A stretch of 47,165 nt of DNA from an uncultured Bacilli bacterium (GTDB taxonomy: Bacteria > Bacillota_I > Bacilli_A > RF39 > UBA660): the NCBI GenBank assembly GCA_944359015.1, contig CALVSK010000003.1:1-47165 (forward strand), given 5' to 3'. How positions within the stretch are numbered: position 1 is the first letter of the stretch; every line of letters begins with the position of its first letter. Made by a program: the position numbers and the translations under genes. The notes beneath the pieces are model-generated. The model ran no database searches. It was not told where the DNA came from and saw only the letters and a list, made by a program, of their open reading frames with translations. Below, piece by piece: positions 24,807 through 34,664 of this stretch.

Positions 24807-27800
24807 TTAATTTTTTAGAATAGCAATTTTTACTTTTTCATCATTAATAATTATTTCTTCCGTAACATTTTCATCTAATTCTATATTTGTCGCTAATGTT
24901 TCGCACATTATATAATCTTTAAAATCTTCTATAGCATTTATTATTTTTTCATTACTGTTATATTTTATTATTATTCTATCTGTCAATTCTAAATTTATAT
25001 TTTTACGCATTTGTTGTACCTTAGATACAATTTCTCTTGCTATTCCTTCATTAATTAAGTCTTTATTTAACGTTGTATTTAATATTACAAAATTATTATT
25101 TTCCATTCCAACATTAAATCCTTCTTTAGAATCAATTCTTATATCAACCATATTTGAAGTAACTTCCATATTTTCTCCAAGCATTTCCAATTTTATTATT
25201 TCATTTTTTTGTAATTTCTTAATATCATCTAAGCTTAAAGTCAATAACTTTTCTTGAAACTCTTTTAAATTACTACCTAATAATTTACCAACTTCTCTAA
25301 AGTTTGGTTTTACTGTGAAATTCATATATAAAGATGTATCATCTACAAAAGTAACTTTTTTAACATTTAATTCTTCTTTAATGAGTTCTTTTAACTCTCC
25401 AATTATCATTTCATTTTTTCCATCTAATAAAATTTCTGATAATGGCTGACGTACTCTTATTTTATTTTCTTCTCTTACATATCTACCAATACTAATTAAA
25501 TCTCTTACTAAATCCATTTTTTCTTCCAATAATTCATCAATTAATACTTCATTATATTTTGGAAAATCAGCAGTATGCACAGAATAATTACTAGTTAAAT
25601 TAACATAAATTTCTTCTGATAAAAATGGTACTATCGGAGCCATTATTTTTGATAAGCCTACTAAAACTTCATAAGTTGTTTTATAAACAGACTTTTTAGA
25701 ATCATTTAATTTTGAACCCCAGAACCTATCCCGATTTCTTCTTATATACCAATTTGATAAATCTTCAGAAACAAAATCAGTTAGTGCTCTTGTTACTTTA
25801 TTTAAATCATATTCTTCATAGGCATCTGTAACATATTTTAATAATTTATTATATTTACTTAAAAGCCAACGGTCTATGTCTTCCCGCTTTTCTACAGGAA
25901 TATCACATTCATCAATATTAATTTCATCGATATTGGCATACATTGTAAAGAAATTATAAGTATTTTTTAAAGGATTAAAGAACTTTGAATGTACTTCTTT
26001 TAGACCTTCAATATCAAATTTAAGTGGTATCCATACTGCTGAAGCATAAGGTATATAAAATCTTACAGTATCTGCCCCATATTCTTTAATAGTTGTAAAA
26101 GGTTCTACAATATTACCCTTACTTTTACTCATTTTTTTACCATCTTTATCTAATAATAAATCATTAACTAAAACATTTTTATAAGGACTTACACCTTTTA
26201 CAAAGGTAGAAATGACAAGTAATGTATAAAACCAACCTCTAGTTTGGTCAATTCCTTCACAAATAAAATCTGCGGGAAATTGAGTTTCAAACAAATCATT
26301 ATTTTCAAATGGATAATGATATTGAGCAAATGGCATTGAACCAGAATCAAACCAACAATCTATAACATCTTTACAACGATTCATTGCTTTTCCACATTCT
26401 GGACATTTTAAATGGACTTCATCTACATAAGGACGATGTAAATCAATACCTTCATCAATATCTTCGATAGCCTTTGAAATTAATTCTTCTCTTGAGCCAA
26501 TCATTTCGGTATGGCCACAAGAGCAAATCCAATAAGGAAGTGGAGTTCCCCAATATCTACTTCTTGATATTGCCCAATCATTTAAATTTTCTAACCAATT
26601 ACCAAATCTTTTTTCTCCAACAAAAGATGGATACCAATTAACAGTTTTATTATTAGCAATAATTTTATCTTTCAGTTTAGTAACTTCTAAATAATAACTT
26701 GGTTTAGAATAATAAATTAAAGGACTATGGCATCTCCAACAATGCGGATAATTATGTTTTATTTTTTGTTTTTTAAATAATTTATCATTTTCCTTCAAAT
26801 AATTAATTACTTCTTTATCCGCATCAAATACTAACATCCCTCTCCAAGGGCCTTCAGTATATTTTCCATCTTCTCCAACCGGATTTAAATAAGGTAAATT
26901 ATATTTTTTACCAACACTAGCATCATCTGCCCCAAATGCTGGAGCAATATGAACAACTCCCGTTCCATCTTCTGCAGTAACATAATTATCACAAGTTACA
27001 AAGAAGCCTTTTCTATCTACTCTAAGTTCTGGTATTAATTGTTCATATTCTACATATTCTAATGTTTTACCTTTAAATGTATCCAATATTTTTACATCAT
27101 CACCTAAAACCTTTGATATTAAACTTGTTGCTAAAATAAATTTTATACCTTTAGATTCCACTAAAGAATAATCATAATCTGGATTAACACATAAAGCAAC
27201 ATTAGATATTAAAGTCCAAGGTGTTGTTGTCCAAACTAAGAAATATACATCTTCATCTTTCTTTTTAACTGGTACAATAACAGTTTCTACACTAATTTCT
27301 TCATATCCTTGAGCAACCTCATGAGAAGCTAAACCAGTTCCACATCTAGGACAATAAGGTAATATTTTTGCACCTTCATAAAAAAGTCCTTCTTCAAAAA
27401 ATTTTTTTAATATCCACCATTCAGTTTCAATATAATTATTATCATAAGTTACGTAAGGATTTTTAGTATCGATAAATTGTCCCATTTTATTAGTTAAATC
27501 AGTAAATGATTCTTCATTTTTCCGTACTGACTCACGACATTTTTGATTAAATTCTTTTATACCATATCTTTCAATATCTTTTTTACCATTAAATCCTAAT
27601 TCTTTTTCAACTTGAAGTTCAACAGGTAAACCATGAGTATCCCACCCAACTTTTCTAATTACCTTATACCCTTGCATAGTTTTATATTTACAAAAAGTAT
27701 CTTTTAAAAATTTTGATACCATATGGTGTAATCCTGGATGGCCATTTGCTGTTGCTGGTCCATCAAAAAATACAAAATATGGAGCACTATCTCTATTTTC

Positions 27801-27899
27801 AATACATTTATTCAATATATCATCTTTTAGCCATCTATCTAAAATACTTTTTTCAACCTCACAAACAGGTTTTTTACTTAAACTTTTAAATTTTTCCAT
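24807..27899 (-). CDS. ileS: isoleucyl-tRNA synthetase, type 2 (IleRS2-like)
   Basis: Class I synthetase for tRNA-Ile, about 1030 residues, the size of the eukaryote-like type-2 enzyme. Supporting type 2: GWDTHGLPVELQVEKELG, SRSRYWGTPLPYWICSCG, the CxxC pair CPECGK, and the C-terminal layout. KMSKS is intact (GKKMSKSKGN). The first signature is unusual: where HxGH is expected the protein has ANGHPGLHHMVSK, so aligned residues read GLHH (56-59). The start is the ATG of MEKFKSLSKK, with GGAGG 7 bases upstream. Controlled by an upstream T-box; the tRNA-Arg gene follows in the same transcript direction. Confidence 0.97.
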   Translation of the reverse strand: MEKFKSLSKKPVCEVEKSILDRWLKDDILNKCIENRDSAPYFVFFDGPATANGHPGLHHMVSKFLKDTFCKYKTMQGYKVIRKVGWDTHGLPVELQVEKELGFNGKKDIERYGIKEFNQKCRESVRKNEESFTDLTNKMGQFIDTKNPYVTYDNNYIETEWWILKKFFEEGLFYEGAKILPYCPRCGTGLASHEVAQGYEEISVETVIVPVKKKDEDVYFLVWTTTPWTLISNVALCVNPDYDYSLVESKGIKFILATSLISKVLGDDVKILDTFKGKTLEYVEYEQLIPELRVDRKGFFVTCDNYVTAEDGTGVVHIAPAFGADDASVGKKYNLPYLNPVGEDGKYTEGPWRGMLVFDADKEVINYLKENDKLFKKQKIKHNYPHCWRCHSPLIYYSKPSYYLEVTKLKDKIIANNKTVNWYPSFVGEKRFGNWLENLNDWAISRSRYWGTPLPYWICSCGHTEMIGSREELISKAIEDIDEGIDLHRPYVDEVHLKCPECGKAMNRCKDVIDCWFDSGSMPFAQYHYPFENNDLFETQFPADFICEGIDQTRGWFYTLLVISTFVKGVSPYKNVLVNDLLLDKDGKKMSKSKGNIVEPFTTIKEYGADTVRFYIPYASAVWIPLKFDIEGLKEVHSKFFNPLKNTYNFFTMYANIDEINIDECDIPVEKREDIDRWLLSKYNKLLKYVTDAYEEYDLNKVTRALTDFVSEDLSNWYIRRNRDRFWGSKLNDSKKSVYKTTYEVLVGLSKIMAPIVPFLSEEIYVNLTSNYSVHTADFPKYNEVLIDELLEEKMDLVRDLISIGRYVREENKIRVRQPLSEILLDGKNEMIIGELKELIKEELNVKKVTFVDDTSLYMNFTVKPNFREVGKLLGSNLKEFQEKLLTLSLDDIKKLQKNEIIKLEMLGENMEVTSNMVDIRIDSKEGFNVGMENNNFVILNTTLNKDLINEGIAREIVSKVQQMRKNINLELTDRIIIKYNSNEKIINAIEDFKDYIMCETLATNIELDENVTEEIIINDEKVKIAILKN

Positions 27900-27911
27900 A
27901 TCATTTCCTCC

Positions 27912-28132
27912 TAAACAAAAAAAGGATAGTACCAAAAGGAGTGCTATTGCACGGTACCATCCCTTATTTTACTTATTTATCTTAACGCGATTAACGAAAT
28001 AACTTACTAATATTTCAGTTATTCAATTCCCAAGTGATATATATTTTTAATTTTATTATTCTTTTCCACCATTTTAGAACTCTCTTTAAATTTTTTAAAA
28101 ATATACTTGTCTTGTTCAAAATTTCTCCTAAT
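27912..28132 (-). ncRNA. T-box riboswitch (ileS leader)
   Basis: Minus-strand leader with the core AAGGGATGGTACCGTGCAAT and the competing terminator arm GGTACTATCCTTTTTTT. Stem I contains the distal element AAAATGGTGGAAAAG. The likely specifier is ATC in ATATATCACTTGG, an isoleucine codon, followed by A as is usual. Confidence 0.93.
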
Positions 28133-28138
28133 GCTTTA

Positions 28139-28167
28139 ATTATAATGATTATTTATTAATAAGTCAA
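28139..28167 (-). promoter_or_regulatory. ileS T-box promoter
   Basis: TTGACT and perfect TATAAT with 17 bases between them on the minus strand, at the 5' end of the T-box leader and just after the stop codon of the preceding gene. Confidence 0.85.
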
Positions 28168-28174
28168 TAATTTT

Positions 28175-28807
28175 TTAATCTGTACAATAACCATCACACA
28201 AAACTAAATTAAACCCATTAAAAATTAAACCCTTTGTAATATCATAACCTATTATAGTATAATCATAACTCGAATTATAATAAAAAGTTCCTTTTTCTTG
28301 AGTTTCAATTTTTTCGTAATAAGTCTCATCATTTAAAATCGCCAACAGCTCTTCTTTCAAAATTTTTTCATCTTTTGGATTTTTAAACCTATATAATTCA
28401 CTCCAAGCAGAACCATTATTAATTGTATAAGTAGGAACTATTATTTGTCTTTGTAATTCTGCAAACTCAACAGTAACTCCCATAATTCCACTAGGATAAC
28501 TTTTTTTTGCTGTATTTATTTCTTTAAATATATTTACTAAGTAGCTAATTCCCAAAATAACTATTAATAAAGTAATTGTATTACTTATTATTAAAATATT
28601 ATTCTGCTTTTCTAAAATCTTTTTATCAACTTTTTTCTTTTTTTTCTTTTTACAACTCACTAATATAACTATAATAATTTCAAATAATATAAGCATTATC
28701 ATTATCCAAAATTTACTTTTTGTTATATTAAATGGATAATTCATAAATACCATAGTCAAACTTATTAAAACTATTATTATACATAAATTAATTATTTTAT
28801 TTTTCAT
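28175..28807 (-). CDS. membrane protein, unknown (210 aa)
   Basis: Unrecognised. Three hydrophobic segments (about 5-24, 34-51 and 73-93), the second followed by an 8-residue Lys tract, then a soluble C-terminal domain of about 110 residues. This domain has beta strands (YYNSSYDYTIIGYDITKG) and ends in LCDGYCTD with two Cys close together. AGGAG lies 7 bases before the ATG. It stands alone between the ileS promoter and the phosphohexomutase gene. Function not known. Confidence 0.65.
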   Translation of the reverse strand: MKNKIINLCIIIVLISLTMVFMNYPFNITKSKFWIMIMLILFEIIIVILVSCKKKKKKKVDKKILEKQNNILIISNTITLLIVILGISYLVNIFKEINTAKKSYPSGIMGVTVEFAELQRQIIVPTYTINNGSAWSELYRFKNPKDEKILKEELLAILNDETYYEKIETQEKGTFYYNSSYDYTIIGYDITKGLIFNGFNLVLCDGYCTD

Positions 28808-28856
28808 ATATACTCCTCAATAAATATTTTAACACAAAATATTTATTTTACATAGT

Positions 28857-30236
28857 TTATAATATTTCTTCTTTAACATTAAGTTTTTGAAGCATTGGTA
28901 TATAAATATTTTCTAAAGCCTTTAAACCTACTTCACTAGTTGCTTCTGCTCTAAAAGTTATATTAGGTCCAGTATTGCTTGCTCTTACTAAAGCCCAACC
29001 ATTAGTATAAGTTATTCTTACCCCATCAATATTATTGATTGGATAATTTTTTTCTTTAGCATATTCTTCTATTTTCTTAACAACTTCAAATTTAGTTTTA
29101 TCATCACTTGGAATTTTTATTTCTGCCGTAGAATAATATACTGGGAATTCCTTTACTATTTTACTAAGTTTTTCACTCGTTTTACTCATAATTTCTAAAA
29201 ATCTTAAAGTTGCATAAATTGCACTTCCACAATCTGCATCTCTATCTCTAAAATATATATGACCAGAATATTCTGCACCAAATGAAATATTATCAGTATG
29301 AGTTTTATATTGCGTATAACTTGCACCAGTTCGATAACAAAGCGGAGTACCACCCAATAATTTTATATAATCTTCTACACTTTTGGAACATTTTATATCA
29401 TATAAAAATGTTTTATTATTTACATTATTAAACATATCCTTAATACACATAATCATAAAATATTCTATTGGCAATATTTCCCCATTATCCATGACTATAC
29501 CTAATCTATCACCATCACCATCATAAGCAACTCCAAAATCAGCTTTCTTTTGTTTTACCATTGCTTGTAACTGTTTTAAATTTTCATAATCTGATGGATC
29601 AGGATGATGATTAGGAAAATTTCCATCTAAAGTTTCATTAATATAAATCGGCGTACAAAACGTGGAATCAAAAACCTTTCTAATAATTGCACAGGTTGCT
29701 CCATTACCACAATCGATGACAATTTTTCTTTTATTTTTGCCGTATTTTATAGAATATTTTAAATATTCTACATATTTATCTACTAAATTATTATTAGTGA
29801 TTCTTCCAGTTCCATTTTTAAAAACACCTTTTTTTGTATACTCTTTAAATTCTTCAATCATTTCTCCCCTGGCATTAATCATACCATCAAAAGAAAACTT
29901 AAACCCATTTTCATCTTTAGGATTATGCGATGCAGTTACCATTATTCCTGGCAACTGATTTATATATCTAGCATAATAATTCATCGGTGTAGTTGTTAAT
30001 CGATAACTTATAATATTACAACCACTAGATATTATACCTTTCATCAAGTTTTGAGTTAACGTTTCACTAGATAACCTATTATCATGGGATACTATACACG
30101 TATCTTTGTTATATTTTTCTTGAATATATGAACCATAACTTCTTCCAATAGTATAAGCCGCTTGCTCATTTATTTCCGATGGATACTTCCCTCTTATATC
30201 ATAAGCTCTAAATATTTTTTCATCAATATTATTCAT
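28857..30236 (-). CDS. phosphomannomutase/phosphoglucomutase
   Basis: Alpha-D-phosphohexomutase interconverting hexose 1- and 6-phosphates, feeding sugar-nucleotide synthesis for the envelope. 459 residues, usual size. Phosphoserine loop TASHNPKDENGFKFS, metal-binding DGDGDRLGIV, sugar-binding EYSGHIYFRD and the C-terminal phosphate loop RASNTGPNITFRAEA; all four domains are present. The type (ManB/AlgC versus Pgm) cannot be fixed from sequence alone, though the length favours the PMM/PGM branch. AAAGGGGA precedes the ATG. It lies 12 bases after the purine nucleoside phosphorylase gene, so probably co-transcribed. Confidence 0.92.
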   Translation of the reverse strand: MNNIDEKIFRAYDIRGKYPSEINEQAAYTIGRSYGSYIQEKYNKDTCIVSHDNRLSSETLTQNLMKGIISSGCNIISYRLTTTPMNYYARYINQLPGIMVTASHNPKDENGFKFSFDGMINARGEMIEEFKEYTKKGVFKNGTGRITNNNLVDKYVEYLKYSIKYGKNKRKIVIDCGNGATCAIIRKVFDSTFCTPIYINETLDGNFPNHHPDPSDYENLKQLQAMVKQKKADFGVAYDGDGDRLGIVMDNGEILPIEYFMIMCIKDMFNNVNNKTFLYDIKCSKSVEDYIKLLGGTPLCYRTGASYTQYKTHTDNISFGAEYSGHIYFRDRDADCGSAIYATLRFLEIMSKTSEKLSKIVKEFPVYYSTAEIKIPSDDKTKFEVVKKIEEYAKEKNYPINNIDGVRITYTNGWALVRASNTGPNITFRAEATSEVGLKALENIYIPMLQKLNVKEEIL

Positions 30237-30248
30237 ATTTTCCCCTTT

Positions 30249-30986
30249 TTATCTAATTATGGCTTCAAGTGCTAATTTTATCATTTCATTTAAAGATTGT
30301 TCTCTTTCTTCAATACTTAATACTACATTTGAAAACTTTGAATCTACAACAGTTGCTAAAGTCGTTGACTGTCTATTCATCGTATTAGCAATATGAGTAA
30401 GAGCAAAAGCCTCCATTTCTTCACCTAAAATTTCATATTCTTTAGGAATTCTATTTAAAACCCTTTCATAATCAATATAAGGGCCAAAAACATCCATAGT
30501 TGTAAGCATACCTTTATGTAATCTATTTTCAAATCCTAACTCTTTAGCAACATTTACTATTTGTTCATTCAAACTATTACTTGTACTTACTACATGTTCT
30601 TTAAAATCATTATAGGTATATGCAAAATTTGATTCAGAATATATTTTATCTCCCAATAAAATTTCATTTATTTTAGCTTTTGGGCTAACAGCACCACAAG
30701 TTCCTATTCTAATAATTTTTTGAACATTGTAAAAATGAAATAATTCAAAAGCATAAATGCTCATACTAGGCATACCCATACCACTACTCATTACTGTTAC
30801 TAATACATTTTTATAATAGCCAGTGTAACCTAGCATATTTCGAACACTAGTAACTAATTTTGCATTTTCTAAAAAATTTGTCGCAATATATTTTGCTCTT
30901 AAAGGGTCTCCAGGCATTAACACAAGCGGAGCAATATCACTTCTACTTTCAGTTTTAATATGTACAGGGTCTTCACCAATAAACAT
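30249..30986 (-). CDS. deoD: purine nucleoside phosphorylase, DeoD type
   Basis: Phosphorolysis of purine (deoxy)nucleosides to base and (deoxy)ribose 1-phosphate, for nucleoside salvage. About 245 residues. Phosphate site MPGDPLRAKYIA, SSGMGMPSMSIYAFELF, RIGTCGAVS, and the ribose-binding GEEMEAFAL. The catalytic Asp is retained as VVDSKF, replacing the more usual SD-x. The start is the ATG with AGGTG 6 bases upstream; the in-frame GTG three codons earlier overlaps the SD. The product ribose 1-phosphate could pass through the neighbouring phosphohexomutase family enzyme; this link is inference. Confidence 0.93.
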   Translation of the reverse strand: MFIGEDPVHIKTESRSDIAPLVLMPGDPLRAKYIATNFLENAKLVTSVRNMLGYTGYYKNVLVTVMSSGMGMPSMSIYAFELFHFYNVQKIIRIGTCGAVSPKAKINEILLGDKIYSESNFAYTYNDFKEHVVSTSNSLNEQIVNVAKELGFENRLHKGMLTTMDVFGPYIDYERVLNRIPKEYEILGEEMEAFALTHIANTMNRQSTTLATVVDSKFSNVVLSIEEREQSLNEMIKLALEAIIR

Positions 30987-31011
30987 TTTTATCACCTATC
31001 CTTATAAATAT

Positions 31012-31040
31012 ATTTTAACAAATTATTAAACAAAAACCAA
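31012..31040 (-). promoter_or_regulatory. deoD promoter
   Basis: TTGGTT and TAAAAT 17 bases apart on the minus strand in the gap between the cation efflux gene and deoD. Confidence 0.45.
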
Positions 31041-31071
31041 TATATATTTATATTATTTTGACATTTATACT

Positions 31072-31929
31072 TTAAATAGGATTTACATGAATAATTGTTA
31101 AATATATATCATCTAAACTAGTTATTTCTTTTTCTAATTTATTAGCTATTTCATGACTTTCATAAGTAGATAAATTTCCATCTAAAAAAATAGTTAAAGA
31201 GATTTGATATAAATATCCAACTGGTGTAACATTAAAGTGTTGAGTTTTCTTTATTTCAGGATGTTGTTTAATTATTTTCATAACTTCATTTTGTACGTTT
31301 TGACTTACTGCTTTATCCATCAACACATTATAACTTTCAACAAATATCTTAATACCAGTTATTAGGATAAATACTGAAATACCAGCCCCAATAATTGAAT
31401 CAAATAAAGGTATTTTTAAAAAATTTAATACACCTGATAATAATGTAAAAGAAGTTATAAGCATATCATTTCTATGGTCTTTTGCATTTGCTAATACCAA
31501 AATATTATGGCACTTTTTATAAACATATAAAGTATATAAATATAATAAAAATTTAGTTAATATAGTTACTATACATACTATAAAATACACAATATTAACT
31601 TTAAACTTACTTGGATAAAACAAAGATACTACCAAATCTTTTAAAATAGTTAATGCTAATAAAATAATTAAAAGACTTATTAATAAAGAATATACATACT
31701 CAGCTTTCCCATGGCCTAAATGATGGTCATCATCTGCTGGTTTACTAGCAATTTTATTACCTACAAATGTAAGAATTGATGAAATAATATCACTTGCACT
31801 ATTAAAAGTATCTGCTATCATTGCTTGACTATTTGTAATTATTCCTATAATACCTTTAATAATCATTAAAAATACATTTCCTAAAATTCCTAAAATACTT
31901 GCTCTATTTGTTAATTTATATCTATTCAT
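31072..31929 (-). CDS. cation diffusion facilitator family transporter
   Basis: Proton-driven divalent-metal exporter (Zn, Mn, Fe or Co), cytoplasmic membrane. About 285 residues with six transmembrane segments. The TM2 metal site NSQAMIADTFNSASDI (D with D four residues on), the linker DDDHHLGHGKAEYVYSL, and the TM5 site ANAKDHRNDMLITS (HxxxD) are all intact. A cytoplasmic C-terminal domain with His residues follows. The start is the ATG of MNRYKLTN with AAGGAG upstream. Metal specificity cannot be told. Confidence 0.93.
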   Translation of the reverse strand: MNRYKLTNRASILGILGNVFLMIIKGIIGIITNSQAMIADTFNSASDIISSILTFVGNKIASKPADDDHHLGHGKAEYVYSLLISLLIILLALTILKDLVVSLFYPSKFKVNIVYFIVCIVTILTKFLLYLYTLYVYKKCHNILVLANAKDHRNDMLITSFTLLSGVLNFLKIPLFDSIIGAGISVFILITGIKIFVESYNVLMDKAVSQNVQNEVMKIIKQHPEIKKTQHFNVTPVGYLYQISLTIFLDGNLSTYESHEIANKLEKEITSLDDIYLTIIHVNPI

Positions 31930-31950
31930 TTTTCTCCTTATTCTCCATAT

Positions 31951-31974
31951 AAAAAGCAAATCATTTAGATTTGC
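31951..31974 (-). terminator. intrinsic terminator after the Hpt-receiver gene region
   Basis: Seven-bp stem GCAAATC / GATTTGC with a 5-base loop and five T on the minus strand, 12 bases beyond the stop codon of the Hpt-receiver gene. Confidence 0.75.
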
Positions 31975-31986
31975 ATATAGATTATT

Positions 31987-32769
31987 TTATATATTATTAT
32001 TTAATGTTTTTTCAACAATTTTTTTAACATCTCTTTCATTAAATGGTTTCAATAATATATCAACTATTGGATATTTATATGCTTTTTCTATTGATTCTTT
32101 ATCATCTACTCCAGTAATTATAGAAACTGGATACTTTTTAAATAAATCGTTTGTTTTAAAATGATCTAATACTTCAAAGCCATTAACATTTGGCATGTTT
32201 AAATCTAATAATATTGCTTTGATATTATTATTTTTACTTTCATCATTTATTATATCCATTGCTTCTTTTCCATCATTAGCAACAACTACTAAAAAACTAT
32301 CTTTAAATATTTTCAATATAAAGTTTCTTATTAAATTTGAATCATCAACCACTAATATTGATTTATCATGAGAAACACTAGGCTTCTTATATTCTTCTTC
32401 ACTTACTATGCCTACACCCATATATTTTTTTACTAAATTTATTACTCTATTAGTTTCTTCCATTAATTCATCAAAATGTTCTGTTACAAAATATAAATTA
32501 TTTGCTTTACTTTCAAGTTCATGTTGGTAAGCAATTTCTCCTAAATTTTCAAAGCCAAAATATCTAGCATCACTTTTTAAAGAATGAACTAATATTGCAT
32601 AATTAGCCATATCTCCAACTTCTTTACAATTTTTAATTTTTTGTACTTTTTGAGGAACTTCATTCAAAAATACTTCAAGGGTTTGGTCATAAGTTTCCAT
32701 ATCACCAAATAATTCTAAGGCTTTTTTTACATTAGCACCATTTTCAATTAAAATATTTACATCTCTCAT
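31987..32769 (-). CDS. Hpt-receiver phosphorelay protein
   Basis: 260 residues: an N-terminal Hpt domain (about 10-118) with the phospho-His in AILVHSLKSDARYFG (His62), then a CheY-like receiver (about 136-260) with acidic pair VVDDSN, phospho-acceptor LLDLNMPNVNG (Asp189) and Lys in LLKPFN. There is no DNA-binding or enzymatic output domain. It follows the hybrid kinase gene by 12 bases, so the natural reading is an intermediate and end point of one phosphorelay. AAGGAG precedes the ATG. How the signal reaches an effector is not shown here. Confidence 0.9.
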   Translation of the reverse strand: MRDVNILIENGANVKKALELFGDMETYDQTLEVFLNEVPQKVQKIKNCKEVGDMANYAILVHSLKSDARYFGFENLGEIAYQHELESKANNLYFVTEHFDELMEETNRVINLVKKYMGVGIVSEEEYKKPSVSHDKSILVVDDSNLIRNFILKIFKDSFLVVVANDGKEAMDIINDESKNNNIKAILLDLNMPNVNGFEVLDHFKTNDLFKKYPVSIITGVDDKESIEKAYKYPIVDILLKPFNERDVKKIVEKTLNNNI

Positions 32770-32781
32770 TTTCTTTTCTCC

Positions 32782-34596
32782 TTACTCACTATTTAAATAT
32801 TTATTTATAATTTTATTTAATTCATCTTTATCAATTGGTTTTGCTAAATAATCATCAAAACCTTCACTTAAGTATTTTTCTCTCATCCCTGTTAAAGCAT
32901 TTGCAGTTAAAGCAATTACCTTCATATTAAATTTATCATCTTTCTTTAATTTTTTCAAGGTTTCAGTTCCACTCATTTTAGGCATCATATCATCCATTAA
33001 AATTAAGTCATACTTATTTCCTTCCTTAATCTTATCGATACATTCAAAACCGCTTTTTACACAATCACAATTAATCTCATATTTTTCTAACAATTTTTCT
33101 GCTACTTTCAAATTAATTGCATTATCATCAACGATTAAAACTTTTTTATTTATTGCTTCTACTACTTGTTCTAAATTTCTTGTTTCATCTAATTTTATTG
33201 TAGGATTTTTTACTATTCTTTGATCTATACTAACAGTAAATTTAGAACCTTTACCGAATACACTTTGAACTACTATTTTTCCATTCATTAAATCTACTAA
33301 TTTCTTAGTTATTGCTAATCCTAATCCTGTTCCTTCAATAGTTATATTTTCTTCTAAATCAATTCTCTCAAATTTATTAAACAATTTATCAATATTTTCT
33401 TTTTTTATACCTATGCCAGTATCTTCTACTGAAATTATAAGTCTACAAACATTATTTTTAATTATTGAACTAATACTAAATTCAATTGAACCTTCTTTAG
33501 TATATTTAATAGCATTAGTTAATATATTTACACATATTTGTTTTATTCTTTGGACATCTCCATATAAAACTGGAGGAATAGATAAATCAATATTTGTTTT
33601 AAACTCGATTGGTTTTTCACCTAATCTTCCTTTACTTAAAACTATTAATTCATTTACTAATTTTGAAAATTCGTACTCAGTATTTACTATTTCTAATTTA
33701 TTTGCTTCTATTTTTGATATATCCAATATTCCATTTACAATTTCTAACAAATTATCGGATGCCAAAACTATATCTTTTACATTTTCTTTTGCTTTTATAT
33801 CTAAGTTTTTATCTTCCAATAACAGATTACTAAAACCTACTATAGCATTTAATGGTGTCCTTATTTCATGAGACATATTTGACAAAAATTCAGTTTTTGC
33901 TTCATTAGCTTTTTCAGCAGTATCACGTGCTATATTTAATTGTTCTATCATTTTTATATCAGGATTTTCAATAGTAAAATACATTAATATTGTAGCAAAT
34001 GCCGAAGAAAAAGAATTTAATAAGAGACCTGGTATAATAATCCTTGCAATTAACATTAATACAAAACACATTATATATGAAATAAATGGAATTATTTTTT
34101 TACCAAGCTTTTTTTTATTTTTCAAAATTATAAATAACCAAAGTAATGAATAAATAACACATACACCATATAAAACATAAGTTGGCAACCCAGTTGAATA
34201 TGCAACACCATTTTCATTTACTAATTCTAAGGGAAGAAATGTCAACAAAATTATCATTATAAAATAGTAAATAATAAACATCACATAATTACGTTTAGTG
34301 GCTTTTAAAAAATTAGATACACTTACTATATAAATGGTAAATAAAGAAAACCAAGTAAATAAGACTACTAAAAAAAATTTATTTATAAGCAAATTATAAA
34401 ACGATAATAATCCTATTTTTAATAAAATATTAGTGCATAACATAAATTCAGTAACTAAATTAATTAAAGAAAAAACAAGAATATAATTATATAACTTTGT
34501 TTCAATTGTATTAACATGTTTTTTGGCAAAATAATTTATAGATATCATCACTGTAAATATAAGTGTGCATATAATGAATGACATACCTATAATCAT
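32782..34596 (-). CDS. hybrid sensor histidine kinase
   Basis: About 604 residues. Six hydrophobic segments in the first 207 residues with hardly any extracellular loop, so the stimulus is probably in or at the membrane. Then HisKA ([19 protein letters not shown], His243), HATPase with N box ([10 protein letters not shown]), G1 ([11 protein letters not shown]) and G2 ([18 protein letters not shown]). A C-terminal receiver has [11 protein letters not shown] and [13 protein letters not shown]. The start is the ATG with GAAGGTGAT upstream; a longer reading begins at the ligase stop and is rejected. Its partner is the Hpt-receiver gene downstream. Ligand unknown. Confidence 0.92.
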   Translation of the reverse strand: MIIGMSFIICTLIFTVMISINYFAKKHVNTIETKLYNYILVFSLINLVTEFMLCTNILLKIGLLSFYNLLINKFFLVVLFTWFSLFTIYIVSVSNFLKATKRNYVMFIIYYFIMIILLTFLPLELVNENGVAYSTGLPTYVLYGVCVIYSLLWLFIILKNKKKLGKKIIPFISYIMCFVLMLIARIIIPGLLLNSFSSAFATILMYFTIENPDIKMIEQLNIARDTAEKANEAKTEFLSNMSHEIRTPLNAIVGFSNLLLEDKNLDIKAKENVKDIVLASDNLLEIVNGILDISKIEANKLEIVNTEYEFSKLVNELIVLSKGRLGEKPIEFKTNIDLSIPPVLYGDVQRIKQICVNILTNAIKYTKEGSIEFSISSIIKNNVCRLIISVEDTGIGIKKENIDKLFNKFERIDLEENITIEGTGLGLAITKKLVDLMNGKIVVQSVFGKGSKFTVSIDQRIVKNPTIKLDETRNLEQVVEAINKKVLIVDDNAINLKVAEKLLEKYEINCDCVKSGFECIDKIKEGNKYDLILMDDMMPKMSGTETLKKLKKDDKFNMKVIALTANALTGMREKYLSEGFDDYLAKPIDKDELNKIINKYLNSE

Positions 34597-34664
34597 TTTA
34601 TCACCTTCTATTATAAGAATAGCATATAACAGATTAATTGTAAATAAATCAAATAAAAAAACCA

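Noticed and set aside
33413..33871. Plus-strand open frames opposite the hybrid kinase
   Set aside because: Antisense shadows of the conserved HisKA/HATPase coding region; no ribosome site.
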